DNA from: an uncultured Rhodocyclaceae bacterium | GTDB lineage: Bacteria > Pseudomonadota > Gammaproteobacteria > Burkholderiales > Rhodocyclaceae | Direction of reading: 5' to 3' | Assembly: GCA_907163075.1 (NCBI GenBank) | Contig: CAJQTY010000003.1 | Span: 672,637-736,636 of the forward strand | DNA: 64,000 nt | Part shown: piece by piece, positions 49,805 through 58,992 of the stretch | Numbering within the stretch: position 1 is the first letter of the stretch | Layout: every line of letters begins with the position of its first letter | The notes under the pieces: model-generated | Database searches by the model: none | The model's input: the letters and a program-made list of their open reading frames with translations, nothing else | Told to the model about the DNA's origin: nothing | Program-made: the position numbers and the translations under genes

Positions 49805-52573
49805 CTATGCCGCCCCATTGGCCGCGTCTGAATCCCAGTTGACCGCGCCACCGATGTACTGCTCGAACTCAGTACGCGCTTGCTGAAGACCCGGCAGAGC
49901 AAGGCCACGATGACGACTATGGTGATCTTGCTGCTGCTTCTTCACGGCACTCGGGCAAAGCTTCAGCATCTTCTGCACAAAGTCATGGGGGGTAGGATTT
50001 CGGTACAGCTTTCCACCATTCAACTTGACAATGGATTCGATGGCACTGTCGGTCCTTAGAAATTTGGGCCAACCTCCCTCGGCAGATGCACCAGCATCAA
50101 GGCAGTCGTACCACCAACACTCGATGGGGCCGAGACTTTGCAGCTTCTGCGCCAATAACTCCTTGGTGTCCGGCTTCTCCCTGATATTGAACTCGGTCAG
50201 ATCCAGCGCCTGAAGATCATGCACCATGGCCTCGACGCCGCCGTTCTTGATTTCGCGATTGAGTACCCGCCAGTAGCCGTGATCACCCTTATGCGCTTCT
50301 GACACGCGCAAGGTGAAGTCGCGGCGGTCATCGCGTTCCGTGTTCTTGAAGTGATCGGCGTTGGTCGCGGCAATGAACCGGTGATAGCTTTGAGTTTGCC
50401 TCGTCGGCTGAAACTTCTCGTTGATATAGACCGTTTCCTCCGTCACCAAGGATTTCAGGACATCCGAAGCACGGCGATTGCCTGAGAACAGCGCCTCGTC
50501 CATGAATACAATGTAGGCACGCTCAAGAGCCGCATTGAAGTTGCCGGTCACGTTGTCGATGTTGCTGATTTGGAGATAGGTCGCGCTCCAGATCATGCGT
50601 AAGACACGCCCCAATGTGCCTTTGCCGGTGCCTTGCCCACCGAGCAATATGATCATCACCCCGGGCTTCTCTCCGGGTTGCTGCAGGGCGTGCGCGATGT
50701 AGCGGATCAGGTAGTCATAGCTTTTCTGAACTCCATCGCATATCACGTCGAACAGATACGCCTGAATCAATGGCCACGCGCCGGCCTTTGGTGTGATCGT
50801 CGGGCCTACCCACAGATTCAGATAGTTGCCGGTCGTGCCGCACGGGTTGAATTCCACGCCGTCATAGCAAATGGTTTGAGGACTGTAAACAAACGAGTTG
50901 TAAATCGTCCCGACATCAGCCGCAGGGAATTGCGCGGCGGCAGCTCGCTGAATCAGTATGCAACCATCCGGTCTGCTGGACAGAACCAACTTCTGCGCCG
51001 TACCCTTCTCATTGCGTGCTGCAAGGAGGGCACCATCGAGAACCCACAACTTGCCATCCATATTGATCAGGCAGTAGCGCTGCTGTATGGTCGCTAGTGG
51101 AGACAGTGCGGGACCGCTTTCGCTTTTCGCTGAGGACGTGGGCGCCGGCTTGGCCGCCTGCTCGCCACCGACCGGTTGAATCGACAGATTCGCAGATTCG
51201 CGCGGCAGAACTTCTGCTTGGAGCAGCTTTTGGACTGGATGTACCACCACGGTTTTGCATTTTTGAAACTGTTTCTCCGTGTTGCCCGCATCCGCACTGG
51301 CGGTACTAATCCAACCAGCCTCTCTTGCAGCGTGATAGACCGTGCCAAGGGTCGTTTCCGTGCCGGTATAGTTGTCGGCAAGGAACCGCTGCCATACGCT
51401 ATCGAACTCCTGCTCGCCGGTACGGCCGTTACTCGCGCCCGGTGCGCCCCATGCCTTTGACGCCACTCCGCCCAACTCACCGCTACTCCATGATTTGGCT
51501 AGTTCGTACAGCGCCTCGCTGATATCCGGAAATGTATTCGCAGCCCTTGCCAAGGGGGCAATGCGAGCGAGTTTCCATGTGCGCTCGTCGCAATCAGGGT
51601 CAAGTACGGCCAGTGCGGATGCCAATCTCGAAAGGTCCGGCGGTCCGTAGCTCGACGTGTCCGCATCGTCGTTGATCTTGGCTAACGTAATTTTTGGTGA
51701 CGGCGCTCGCAGTTGTATCACCGTCGCACCGCATAGCTGATTGAAGGCTTTTTCAATCGAGGCAAACATCACTGCCTGCTGAATGTAAGCGTCGTTCGCC
51801 TGTAGCAGCGTGACAAGCCTCGGTGGCACGTACTTGAAATTGAGTGTGCCGGGAACGCGCAGAACGCTGGCTATATCCGAAGTACGGCTGTCGTCGGCAA
51901 GGAATCCGAGCACCTTCGTCAGTGCCTTGAGTTTGCCTGCATAGGCCTGCCATATCTCGCGGCCAAGCACCCGGTCCAGTACCCAGTACGCATGCAACCC
52001 GCCACCGCTTGAGACGATGTGCGTCGGACTAGGTAGTGCTGCTTTCTGACAAAATTGTTCAACTACCACAAGCGCATCTGCTTCGGTGCGATAGCCTTTT
52101 CCTTTGTCTGCCTTTGTATTCCCGCAATCGATATCAACCCAAAATGCGAATGCGCCGGACACGTTGGCTGCGGTACGACTGTCTGGGGTCGCGTATTCGC
52201 TGCACGCAAAGTAAGCATCAACCCCTGCGTCAGATAGGGCTTGCGCAAGCGATAGCGCCTCGCTTACTCCCTTGACCGGGGTGTTCGTGAATTTTTTGGT
52301 CTGTCTGTCCAGCGAACCGATCTGGTGTATTTGATCGGGCGAGCGCCAAAGGGCGTTCAGTAGGTTCACGCCGGTGCTCCCTGATAGTTTTGGTACAGGC
52401 GAAATGCTCGACGGCGATGGAACAGTAGGTGGCTTTTCTAACGATGTTTGATCAGCGCCAGGTACCAATTTGCGCGGCTGAATTTTTGGAGTTGGAGTCG
52501 GCAATGATGGGGCGATGTTTGCTGGGCCCGACATGGAGACTTTGGGCGACAGATTAAAGCTTGGAGTGTTCAT
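49805..52573 (-). CDS. Primase/helicase replication protein (element 2)
   Basis: About 922 residues from the ATG at 52573 (GAGGATA upstream). A proline-rich N terminus is followed by an archaeo-eukaryotic-type primase domain with FWVDIDCG (metal-binding DxD) and SSGGGLHAYW. After a linker comes a D5/P4-alpha-like superfamily 3 helicase with Walker A GGQGTGKGTLG (about residue 643), Walker B IVFMDEALF and sensor FIAATNADHF. Such fusions start replication of P4-like satellites and similar integrative elements. The adjacent repeats at 49569..49790 may be its origin. Length is typical. Confidence 0.85.
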   Translation of the reverse strand: MNTPSFNLSPKVSMSGPANIAPSLPTPTPKIQPRKLVPGADQTSLEKPPTVPSPSSISPVPKLSGSTGVNLLNALWRSPDQIHQIGSLDRQTKKFTNTPVKGVSEALSLAQALSDAGVDAYFACSEYATPDSRTAANVSGAFAFWVDIDCGNTKADKGKGYRTEADALVVVEQFCQKAALPSPTHIVSSGGGLHAYWVLDRVLGREIWQAYAGKLKALTKVLGFLADDSRTSDIASVLRVPGTLNFKYVPPRLVTLLQANDAYIQQAVMFASIEKAFNQLCGATVIQLRAPSPKITLAKINDDADTSSYGPPDLSRLASALAVLDPDCDERTWKLARIAPLARAANTFPDISEALYELAKSWSSGELGGVASKAWGAPGASNGRTGEQEFDSVWQRFLADNYTGTETTLGTVYHAAREAGWISTASADAGNTEKQFQKCKTVVVHPVQKLLQAEVLPRESANLSIQPVGGEQAAKPAPTSSAKSESGPALSPLATIQQRYCLINMDGKLWVLDGALLAARNEKGTAQKLVLSSRPDGCILIQRAAAAQFPAADVGTIYNSFVYSPQTICYDGVEFNPCGTTGNYLNLWVGPTITPKAGAWPLIQAYLFDVICDGVQKSYDYLIRYIAHALQQPGEKPGVMIILLGGQGTGKGTLGRVLRMIWSATYLQISNIDNVTGNFNAALERAYIVFMDEALFSGNRRASDVLKSLVTEETVYINEKFQPTRQTQSYHRFIAATNADHFKNTERDDRRDFTLRVSEAHKGDHGYWRVLNREIKNGGVEAMVHDLQALDLTEFNIREKPDTKELLAQKLQSLGPIECWWYDCLDAGASAEGGWPKFLRTDSAIESIVKLNGGKLYRNPTPHDFVQKMLKLCPSAVKKQQQDHHSRHRGLALPGLQQARTEFEQYIGGAVNWDSDAANGAA

Positions 52574-53444
52574 GCAATTATCCTCAAGCGAGTTTAGTTG
52601 ACCACCCGTGTTCCGATGGGGGCGTCCTCGCTTGAGGGATGCCTGCTGCCGGCAGGACTTGTGAGAAAGTAGATCCACTTGGCTACCTGCTGCAAGCGAA
52701 AATTGCCTGCTCTCACTCGGTAATTCTTGTCGATGATTGGTCGGCTACGCCCATATGTTATGCCGTCTCGACACTTCGCATAATGCCCAACTGGCGGGGA
52801 TAGTGTCAATACATTTTTCGCTGAAAGCCGCTCTATGAGGTGGTTTCAGAGGATTTCCCAATCTAAGCCGCGATAAGCCTTAATATTTTATTTGATCCTT
52901 GCCAACGTGCGATAAACATTAGTTTGGCAAGAGAGCTTGCGCAAATTCCTTCTGCAAGGACATATAGAACATCCCCGTACTCGTCGTCGTTAATCACATA
53001 GCCTTTTTCTCAAATACGTGGCATCAGGTTGCGCTCCTGCGACTGACTCTGACACCGACCGAAATACTGGTATGCACCGCCACTCCACCCTTTTTTCACT
53101 CCATACCGCCACTTTTATGTACGCGCAAGGCTTGCGGTGTTGCAGCAGCGTTGTGTACGGCACCGGGTCACTAAAACGCTGCCACGGTCGACCACAAAAA
53201 CGTCAGGTACGGGAACGAGGAGAACGTGTTGCGCATCATCCGCCACGCCGGAGGCCATGCCGTGACTGGACGTCAGGGGGTCGTTGCGCTGTTGCGGCAC
53301 ATTGCCAGTTGCAGCACTCGCGGCGGCCCAGGTGAGCGACCGTGGTGTCAAAAAAAGGGGGGCGAAAATGTCACTTTTGATGCCCCGCATCGACTTCTCG
53401 ACGGTGAAAATACCCCCAGTTACCCACGCCAATGCCCAGAGCGC
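52574..53444. other. Long gap without a supported gene
   Basis: About 870 bp upstream of the primase gene. Only short frames without ribosome-binding sites are present. Homology with element 1 begins at about 53363 (CACTTTTGATGCCCCGCATC...) and runs into the antirestriction gene. The remainder probably contains the primase promoter and decayed sequence. I see no tRNA, terminator or recognisable repeat. Confidence 0.5.
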
Positions 53445-53873
53445 CTAGTCAATAGCAGCGAAAATTGACCTTACCTCTTGATGATCCATCATGTACTCCC
53501 GCAGCAAGTGATACAGGCGAGCGCACGTTTCCGAGAAGTCATCGTCACCAAAGGACAAGTGGCTGTAGGCATACAAACAGGCCGTGATTCCCAGGGTGTC
53601 GGCTGACATCAAGCATTCATGCCCGTTCTCGCTGACCACTTGGAACCGACCGCCACTGTCGGGCGACATATAGAACCCTCCATTGCTCAACCTGTAGAAA
53701 TGCCAGTATCCACCGCTATAGTCGTCGGACAACTTGCTCGTCATGGCATAAACGAATGGCTCCAGTCTCATCGGGAAATAAACGCCGAATAGATCGGCGG
53801 TGATGCTGATACGTTGATCGTCGGAAACCTGCTGACGCGTGATGATCGACTTGCTTGATGTGGCGTTGCTCAT
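53445..53873 (-). CDS. Antirestriction protein, KlcA/ArdB family (copy B)
   Basis: 142 residues from the ATG at 53873, with AGGAG seven bases upstream. The core (ITADLFGVYFPMRLEPF, GGYWHFYRLSNGGFYMSP, SADTLGITACLYAYSHLSFG) matches copy A at 32673..33083 closely. The N terminus differs (MSNATSSKSIITRQQ), so copy A has a shorter or altered leader. It blocks type I restriction of the element during entry. It ends the conserved minus-strand block of element 2. Confidence 0.85.
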   Translation of the reverse strand: MSNATSSKSIITRQQVSDDQRISITADLFGVYFPMRLEPFVYAMTSKLSDDYSGGYWHFYRLSNGGFYMSPDSGGRFQVVSENGHECLMSADTLGITACLYAYSHLSFGDDDFSETCARLYHLLREYMMDHQEVRSIFAAID

Positions 53874-54041
53874 GGGATTGCTCCTGTAATGAATGAAGCC
53901 TTCCCATTTCATCCGGGCGCAAGGAATCCTCCGATAGATGTCGGCTGGTCAATTGCGCAGGGAGAAATCGGGAAGGGTGCAGAAAGGTGAAACGAAGTGC
54001 TGCGAGGGACTGACGGTGGCGCTAGCTTGCCAAGAGGTGAA

Positions 54042-54185
54042 TCACTCGAAATACCTGCCGGCCATCAGATCGACTTGAGCACCGATAACATCGGCAAATC
54101 CATCATCGGACACGCCCCAAGAAAGTACAACTTCAACTGCATCGAGAATCCGGCATTGATTCGAAATCGTGCATTGCGTGTTCAT
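54042..54185 (-). CDS. Conserved 47-aa protein (copy B)
   Basis: MNTQCTISNQCRILDAVEVV..., ending ADLMAGRYFE with V before D: the same length as copy A (33260..33403) with mostly conservative changes. A TTCACTTC-side gap of 12 bp separates it from the 57-aa membrane gene. Selection on the protein is the simplest reading. No known family. Confidence 0.58.
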   Translation of the reverse strand: MNTQCTISNQCRILDAVEVVLSWGVSDDGFADVIGAQVDLMAGRYFE

Positions 54186-54197
54186 GAATGTATTCCT

Positions 54198-54371
54198 TCA
54201 CTTCAGTTTGATAAAAAAGAAAAGAACGCTGCCGAGCAACAACAACGCCACGGTCACAAGCGGAAAAATGTATAGCAGGAGCGCGAGCCCCAAGATGCCG
54301 ACCCAGCGCAGCGATGCGAACGCCAGAAAGAAGAACGTGGCGACGACAATCGCAAACGTCACGCCGATCAT
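54198..54371 (-). CDS. Conserved 57-aa membrane protein (copy B)
   Basis: MIGVTFAIVVATFFFLAFASLRWVG, then a second hydrophobic helix and FFFIKLK, as in 33416..33589. Its ATG overlaps the 202-aa gene stop (ATGA at 54368..54371). Two transmembrane helices; function unknown. Confidence 0.7.
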   Translation of the reverse strand: MIGVTFAIVVATFFFLAFASLRWVGILGLALLLYIFPLVTVALLLLGSVLFFFIKLK

Positions 54372-54976
54372 TCAGCGCTCCCTTGCAGGTTGCCGACCTT
54401 CTTCACGGATTTCTTGCCTGACACCACCGACTTGGGTGCAACAGATTTGGCCTTGACATCACCATTTCGAGCCTTCTCCGGGACCGATTTCTGTGGATTC
54501 GCCAACTTGACCTTTGCGGGCGTCTCAACAACCTTCAAGTCAACATCTGAAGCTATAAGCGCCTCGACTTCAGCCATAAATCCTCCGGCATCGGAACGTT
54601 CGTAGCGACCCTTGCTGTCCGGCAATGTGCTCACCAAACCTTCATGTTTCAGTACCGCAAAGAGGAACGCCTGCGTGTTGGCCGACTTACCCTGGAACAA
54701 CGGAGAGAGTACATGCGCCGTGATGGCTATCTCGCCGGGCACCTTGGCGAATGCCTGTTGAATCTCGCTCAATTCGACCCATTCATTACTAAAGAAGCCG
54801 CCGCCGGAATTGGCGAAAACACGGAACAGGATCGCGGGTAATTCACTTTCAGGCGTACAGCCGACGTGGTAAGTCAGTGTCGATCGCCCGGACAGAGAAG
54901 GACAGGACGCGATCTTGAGGATTCGAGCAGGAGAATTTCCGGGGATTTCTGGTGCTGCTGATGCAGGTTGATTCAT
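54368..54976 (-). CDS. Uncharacterised 202-aa protein with Lys/Pro-rich tail (copy B)
   Basis: Same length and layout as 33586..34194: a globular N-terminal half around GRSTLTYHVGCTPESELPAIL and a basic tail KPQ/NPQKSVPEKARNGDVKAKSV...SGKKSVKKVGN. Differences are scattered substitutions without gaps, indicating that both copies are maintained as proteins. Coupled to the 57-aa membrane gene downstream. Confidence 0.65.
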   Translation of the reverse strand: MNQPASAAPEIPGNSPARILKIASCPSLSGRSTLTYHVGCTPESELPAILFRVFANSGGGFFSNEWVELSEIQQAFAKVPGEIAITAHVLSPLFQGKSANTQAFLFAVLKHEGLVSTLPDSKGRYERSDAGGFMAEVEALIASDVDLKVVETPAKVKLANPQKSVPEKARNGDVKAKSVAPKSVVSGKKSVKKVGNLQGSAE

Positions 54977-55050
54977 GGTTGAACTCCTTTGTGTGGTTAG
55001 AGAAGTGCGGCTTGGGATTGATGCTGCATGGTTGCTTCCATATAAGATGC

Positions 55051-55281
55051 TCAGGAGTGCGCAGTTCCCGAGACTGCCTTCCCCTCAATGGCATTGATGA
55101 GAACCTCGGGATGCCGGCGCAATAGGTCAATCAAAGCAAGACATTCGGCATGGGCACGAGGCAAATTGGCCTCGAACTCGATGATTCCGGCACGTTCTTC
55201 AAAATCTTCACGCAGGTCTTCATCGAACCTGCTCACCATGTCGGCAACAAGTGCGTCGATCGGTGCAGTACGGTTGGACAT
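55051..55281 (-). CDS. Conserved small acidic protein (copy B)
   Basis: 76 residues beginning MSNRTAPIDALVADMVSRFDEDL, homologous to 34269..34499 over its whole length. The start at 55281 was chosen by alignment with copy A. The gene is preceded by a conserved hairpin with T-run (55299..55332). No known domain. Confidence 0.65.
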   Translation of the reverse strand: MSNRTAPIDALVADMVSRFDEDLREDFEERAGIIEFEANLPRAHAECLALIDLLRRHPEVLINAIEGKAVSGTAHS

Positions 55282-55298
55282 ATCGGGCTCCAGAAACG

Positions 55299-55332
55299 AA
55301 AAAGCCACCGGGACCGGAAAGGCCAGGGTGGC
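55299..55332 (-). terminator. Hairpin with T-run between small genes (copy B)
   Basis: GCCACC/GGTGGC stem with inner GGCC pairing, followed by TTTT on the minus strand. Equivalent to 34517..34550; the stem bases are kept although the loop differs. Confidence 0.58.
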
Positions 55333-55387
55333 AGGGGGTGGGAGAAATCGGAGAAAGTGAATCGGCTTGGATACTCGATTGCCGGCG

Positions 55388-55798
55388 TCAAGGTTCAGTC
55401 AGCTCCGGCGCAGGTACGGCATATTCCGCACACATGGCTAACAATTCCGGATCGATGCCTTCGGTCTTCGGGATGAAGATAACAATCCCGAAGTCACCAT
55501 CGCCGGGTACAAATACCATCTCGTAGCAGAAGGCGTGCTCCTCCAGCACTTCAAATACAGGCTTGAAATCCGGATCGCCGAAACGAGAATTGCCTATGTA
55601 GCTACTCAATATGGGACAGCCGCTTTCCTTCTCCAGCACTTCAACACTGTCGCCAGGTTCAACGACGATAAATTGGCCGTGCAGATCGGGGTCGAAGTCT
55701 TCACCGTCGCAGATATCTTCAAACCGTTGCGCGATTAGGCCGCGAATATCAGGATCATCGATCTGAACGGTTGAATCGGGATCACGAAGGACGAGCAT
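55388..55798 (-). CDS. Conserved acidic 136-aa protein (copy B)
   Basis: MLVLRDPDSTVQIDDPDIRGLIAQRFEDICDGEDF..., nearly identical to 34606..35016 apart from the first 30 residues. GGAGG precedes the ATG. It is overlapped at its start by the copy-B leader ORF (55782..55871). Strongly acidic, family unknown. Confidence 0.65.
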   Translation of the reverse strand: MLVLRDPDSTVQIDDPDIRGLIAQRFEDICDGEDFDPDLHGQFIVVEPGDSVEVLEKESGCPILSSYIGNSRFGDPDFKPVFEVLEEHAFCYEMVFVPGDGDFGIVIFIPKTEGIDPELLAMCAEYAVPAPELTEP

Positions 55799-55871
55799 GG
55801 GGGACCTCCATATGGTTGAATTGCCTGTCGCGGTTGCTACTGCGGGGTACAAATTGATCGGTGATGCCCAT
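55782..55871 (-). CDS. 29-aa leader ORF overlapping the 136-aa gene (copy B)
   Basis: AGGAGGTAACC precedes ATG and a frame beginning MGITDQFVPRSSN and ending HARPS, overlapping the next gene by 17 bases in a different frame, as in copy A. The start region and the end are conserved while the middle has changed length by one codon. Confidence 0.5.
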   Translation of the reverse strand: MGITDQFVPRSSNRDRQFNHMEVPHARPS

Positions 55872-55897
55872 GGTTACCTCCTGGAAATGAACGAAAG

Positions 55898-55927
55898 AAA
55901 TGCCCGGCCACAGAGATGGCAAGGCAC
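55898..55927 (-). repeat. Attenuator-like hairpin upstream of the leader ORF (copy B, weakened)
   Basis: TGCC..GCCA/TGGC..GGCA stem as at 35108..35141, but the T-run is interrupted (TTTCTTTC), so termination here should be weaker than in copy A. Confidence 0.45.
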
Positions 55928-56147
55928 GATGGGTGAAGCGAGTTGAACGACTTGGGAAATATCGAGAGCGGAAAATGCCGAAAGCCCCGATGACCAAGAC
56001 GGCCAAGGGGGCTTTCAGAGGGGGTGCGACGCTTTCAGTTTATTGAGCCCATAGTGTCGCCGAAGACTCTTGTTAATGGGGTGTCTTGATTTATTGCGCG
56101 TAGAATGTAACGGCAGAAAATGCCGAAGAGCTACTTGGGACCACGCC

Positions 56148-56726
56148 ATGAATGAAAAGAATGACAAGGATTTTCATACAATGAATGATTCGGTTTGCCC
56201 CGAGGTCGATAGTTCTCCTGTCCGTACGATCTATGAGCAACCGAAAAAGTTAAGTATGTTTGACAGAATCAACGAAGCAGTTCAGCTGACAAAAGCTACG
56301 ATAGCGGTCGTGGCAGACCACAAGAACACGAAGGCAGCTATTGAGTGGTCAAAGCAAACGGGGACCGAGCTAGTGAATCAGGCAACGGATCTCGGGAACG
56401 GTGTTCTGCATTCGGATTTGGGGAAAGCTGCAACGAAGGGGGCCGCAATCGGTGCCGTAGCCGCAATCCCGATACCAGTGATAGGTCCAATCGCTGGTGC
56501 CATAGTCGGCGCAGGAATTGGAGGCTATTTGAATCTTAAGCACGGGGTTGGTGGCACATCGCCGGATGCAGTGACCAGCGATCAAGAAATGGCACCCACA
56601 GAACACGGCCAGAGTACAGAGAGCATAATTTCTGACCTGAAGAAACTCGATGACCTCCGGCAAGGAGGTATTCTCACCGACGCCGAGTTCCAAGAACAAA
56701 AGAACAAGTTGCTAAAGCGTATCTAG
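56148..56726 (+). CDS. Glycine-zipper membrane protein with SHOCT-like C terminus (copy B)
   Basis: 192 residues, nearly identical to 35381..35959: polar N terminus, GAAIGAVAAIPIPVIGPI and AGAIVGAGIGGYL membrane core, and a SHOCT-like end DDLRQGGILTDAEFQEQKNKLL. The ATG was chosen by alignment. The DNA of the two copies is closer here than in the antirestriction part of the block, suggesting recent gene conversion. Confidence 0.7.
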   Translation: MNEKNDKDFHTMNDSVCPEVDSSPVRTIYEQPKKLSMFDRINEAVQLTKATIAVVADHKNTKAAIEWSKQTGTELVNQATDLGNGVLHSDLGKAATKGAAIGAVAAIPIPVIGPIAGAIVGAGIGGYLNLKHGVGGTSPDAVTSDQEMAPTEHGQSTESIISDLKKLDDLRQGGILTDAEFQEQKNKLLKRI

Positions 56727-56731
56727 GCGAC

Positions 56732-56908
56732 TTAGCCCCTAGGGCATGCTTTCGCACTTGTTCTCCCCAACAGGGCAAACGTCAGAACGGCTATGGCAAG
56801 AACGGCGCACTTCAGTGCCAAGGAAAGTACGCCGACCATAGCTGCGGTGGCTCCGAGCTTTACGAAAGACGCGGCAAAGGTTGTTGCAAGCAAAAATGTC
56901 CAGAACAT
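56732..56908 (-). CDS. Small two-helix membrane protein (copy B, short frame)
   Basis: 58 residues beginning MFWTFLLATTFAASFVKLGATAAM, ending LLGRTSAKACPRG and stopping just beyond the opposing SHOCT gene. AAGGAG lies eight bases before the ATG. It differs from copy A by an extra C that changes the last residues and gives an earlier stop. Confidence 0.6.
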   Translation of the reverse strand: MFWTFLLATTFAASFVKLGATAAMVGVLSLALKCAVLAIAVLTFALLGRTSAKACPRG

Positions 56909-57043
56909 TGTGAATCTCCTTTCAGTGGAGAAAAATGATTACGGAAGCCATCATGGCAAACTGCGCTGACAGGTCATGTCGTTTTCTCGACGACGTAACC
57001 AAAAAAGGGAAATGCTTTTGGGAAAAACTCCGAATGGCGCCGA

Positions 57044-57130
57044 CTAAGAAGCCAGCGTGTCGGACCCCATATGGTTGAATGTCGTACTGCGGTTAATACT
57101 GCGTAGCACGAATTGATTGATGATGCACAT
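57044..57130 (-). other. Third, isolated copy of the leader ORF region
   Basis: A frame beginning MCIINQFVLRSIN, with the conserved upstream TAGGTAACC and, further up, the ATGCC..GGCAT hairpin with seven T residues (57153..57186). No 136-aa gene follows: the frame runs into sequence homologous to the end of the duplicated block. It is a relic of a further copy of the block. Confidence 0.5.
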
Positions 57131-57625
57131 GGTTACCTATTGGAGATGGACGAAAAAAATGCCCGGCCACGGAAATGGCAAGGCATGGCGGGGTGAAGCG
57201 GGAACTACTGACTATGGAAGAGCGTGTGGGATAGAGCTGAATTTGCGATTCGGCGAGGGGCTACAAGTTGGACTGGGCCATGACGTACCCTGTTCTCAAT
57301 TCCGATGCCATAGTAGGCGCAGGCCGAAGTACGGGGCAATCAGCAGCAATAATTTGAGCGCCAGAGACAGCACTGAAACCCATCCGGATATCGCGTCACG
57401 CTGGATGAAGCTAATGGTTACTACTACCCCGTTCGGGAATTTCGTTCGAACGCAGCTTCATCGCCGCATTTGGTAGCGTGGCTGTAGCAGAAACGGTAGT
57501 CGACAGTTCTTACAGCCATGTGAAGGGCTTCGTGATGACCCGCGCAAGGCGTGTATCAGTAGAATAGATATTTGACAGAGCGCACCCAACTGCTGCACTA
57601 GTGCTTGGACGGTTGGGGAATCGCT
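57131..57625. other. Gap with hairpin and small membrane-protein relic
   Basis: Contains the 57153..57186 hairpin. On the minus strand, ending at 57296, is a frame without a good start reading SGWVSVLSLALKLLLLIAPY, then FGLRLLWHRN. It resembles the second helix of the small membrane proteins at 35907 and 38387, so it is probably a decayed paralogue. Nothing else is recognisable. Confidence 0.4.
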
Positions 57626-58378
57626 CTAACATAATACCCTGCAGATATCTCCCTCGTTAGGAAGTCGTTTCGTCTCTTTGCAGCTTTCTGTGAAGCCAAG
57701 AATGGTCAAAGCCAACAGCATCAGGGCGTACGTTTCTGGCTCAGGAACACTCAGACTAATCGAGGAAAATTGAGAAAAATTACCGCTAGAAAGGCCTCTT
57801 TCGGTACCATTTTCGAATCGCCGAATCCAGAGTCGCCCATTGTGAGCGAGTTGCTCAATTTGCCTTTGGTCAGGCAATGAGAGCGATGACAATGTTGAGC
57901 CAGTAAAATCCCACAAGTCAAACTGAATCAAGTAAAAGCCTAGTCCATTTGTGTCATAGATGTAACTGCTTACGAAAAATCCATCGGCATTGTAATAACC
58001 GCCATATGCGTTGGTCCAGTTGTCGAACACTTGTAGTTCAGAGGTCGCGGATCCAATGAAGGATTTACCCGACGCTTCGATAGTGAAGGTCCCGCCAGAG
58101 AAAAGACTGCGCCCTGATTCTATGAGCGACCCCAATTGGGGGGATTCATCATGAACGTAAAATGCATTGAATGCGTCACCGTATGCAAGGCCTGCGCCGG
58201 ATTGGCGAATGTCCGTAAGGATGCCAGAGAAGGAGTAAGTAGTGGCAGATGCGACGATCGATGTTCCGTATAGAAGAAATGCAGCCACCAAAGTAGCCAA
58301 CATTTTCGGATTGATCGCTACGATTTTAATTTTTTTCCGCAATGCACATGCCGCCAAAATAAGCGTAGATTTCATCAC
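57626..58378 (-). CDS. PEP-CTERM sorted exported protein
   Basis: 250 residues with an N-terminal signal region (ATLVAAFLLYGTSIVASATTYSF), a beta-rich, tyrosine-rich exported domain, and a C-terminal SVPEPETYALMLLALTILGF followed by basic residues. The VPEP-hydrophobic-basic tail is the PEP-CTERM signal recognised by exosortase (EpsH-type), which places proteins in the envelope or extracellular matrix. The residues after the tail (SCKETKRLPNEGDICRVLC) extend further than usual, suggesting a slightly altered end. No exosortase gene is nearby, so the host must supply it. AT-richer than its neighbours, and present only in element 2. Confidence 0.8.
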   Translation of the reverse strand: MMKSTLILAACALRKKIKIVAINPKMLATLVAAFLLYGTSIVASATTYSFSGILTDIRQSGAGLAYGDAFNAFYVHDESPQLGSLIESGRSLFSGGTFTIEASGKSFIGSATSELQVFDNWTNAYGGYYNADGFFVSSYIYDTNGLGFYLIQFDLWDFTGSTLSSLSLPDQRQIEQLAHNGRLWIRRFENGTERGLSSGNFSQFSSISLSVPEPETYALMLLALTILGFTESCKETKRLPNEGDICRVLC

Positions 58379-58992
58379 AGTGCTCTCCCCGAATTATTGT
58401 TTGCTAATAGATCGAATCCATAAGCAAGTTCCGCACCTCAGCATGTCATGCTCATAGGCATTCCATATAGAACAGAGGGTTACTTGATTCCGTTGGCTTG
58501 CCGATTTGATGACATAAATCCGAAATGTAAATAATCCCGACACTTTTGTAGGGGTTTTACGAGAATGGTGGAGGGATTGAATGACCAATGCGAGCGGCTT
58601 TCGGCAGACGGCGTCATACCGATGCTCTTCTAGATTTTCAGGTCATGCTCTACTGGGAACTTAGGCACCCGTACACACCGTTACGGAAACACCGAACACG
58701 CACAACAGACGCAATTTTCGGAAGCCCCTACACTGGTCTCGTTGCTTCAGCATCCCCCGCTGGCAACATGTTTGACCCTCCCTGATCCATCTCGACGATG
58801 GTATCTTTAATCCCATGCCCAACCGGTGTGGGATTTTTTTTTGGTCGATGATGAAACTCTGATAGCTCTAGGCATTCTTCACTAGATGTATGCTTGTAAA
58901 GATTGCCATCACTTTTGATTGATTCCAAGACAAGTTTGGTTACCGTCATATCTGTGGCAATAACGGCAATGCGCAACTGCTTGGCCGTTCGC
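58379..58992. other. Intergenic region with terminator shared with element 1
   Basis: From about 58676 it matches 44731 onward. It includes a plus-strand terminator at 58810..58842 (ATCCCA / TGGGAT stem, then nine T residues). On the minus strand a frame just after terB (RIAVIATDMTVTKLVLESIK...) looks protein-like but has no ribosome-binding site and runs through the terminator. I read it as a 3' gene fragment. Confidence 0.45.

Noticed and set aside
49072-49805. Several overlapping minus-strand frames between integrase and primase
   Set aside because: Arginine/serine-rich translations in three frames with no consistent start. The homologous region upstream of the second integrase does not preserve them, and repeats suggest an origin.
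53115-53432. Minus-strand frame beginning MAWVTGGIFTVEKSMRGIKSDIF, also at 32457..32660
   Set aside because: Only the first 23 codons are shared, then the two copies diverge completely. It reflects the homology boundary, not a gene.
57117-57476. Plus-strand frame of 119 codons
   Set aside because: It runs through the conserved hairpin and the leader-ORF relic of the other strand; no ribosome-binding site.
58860-58980. Minus-strand coding sequence just after terB (RIAVIATDMTVTKLV...)
   Set aside because: Protein-like, but without a ribosome-binding site, absent from the other terB copy and running through a terminator. Kept only as a possible fragment.
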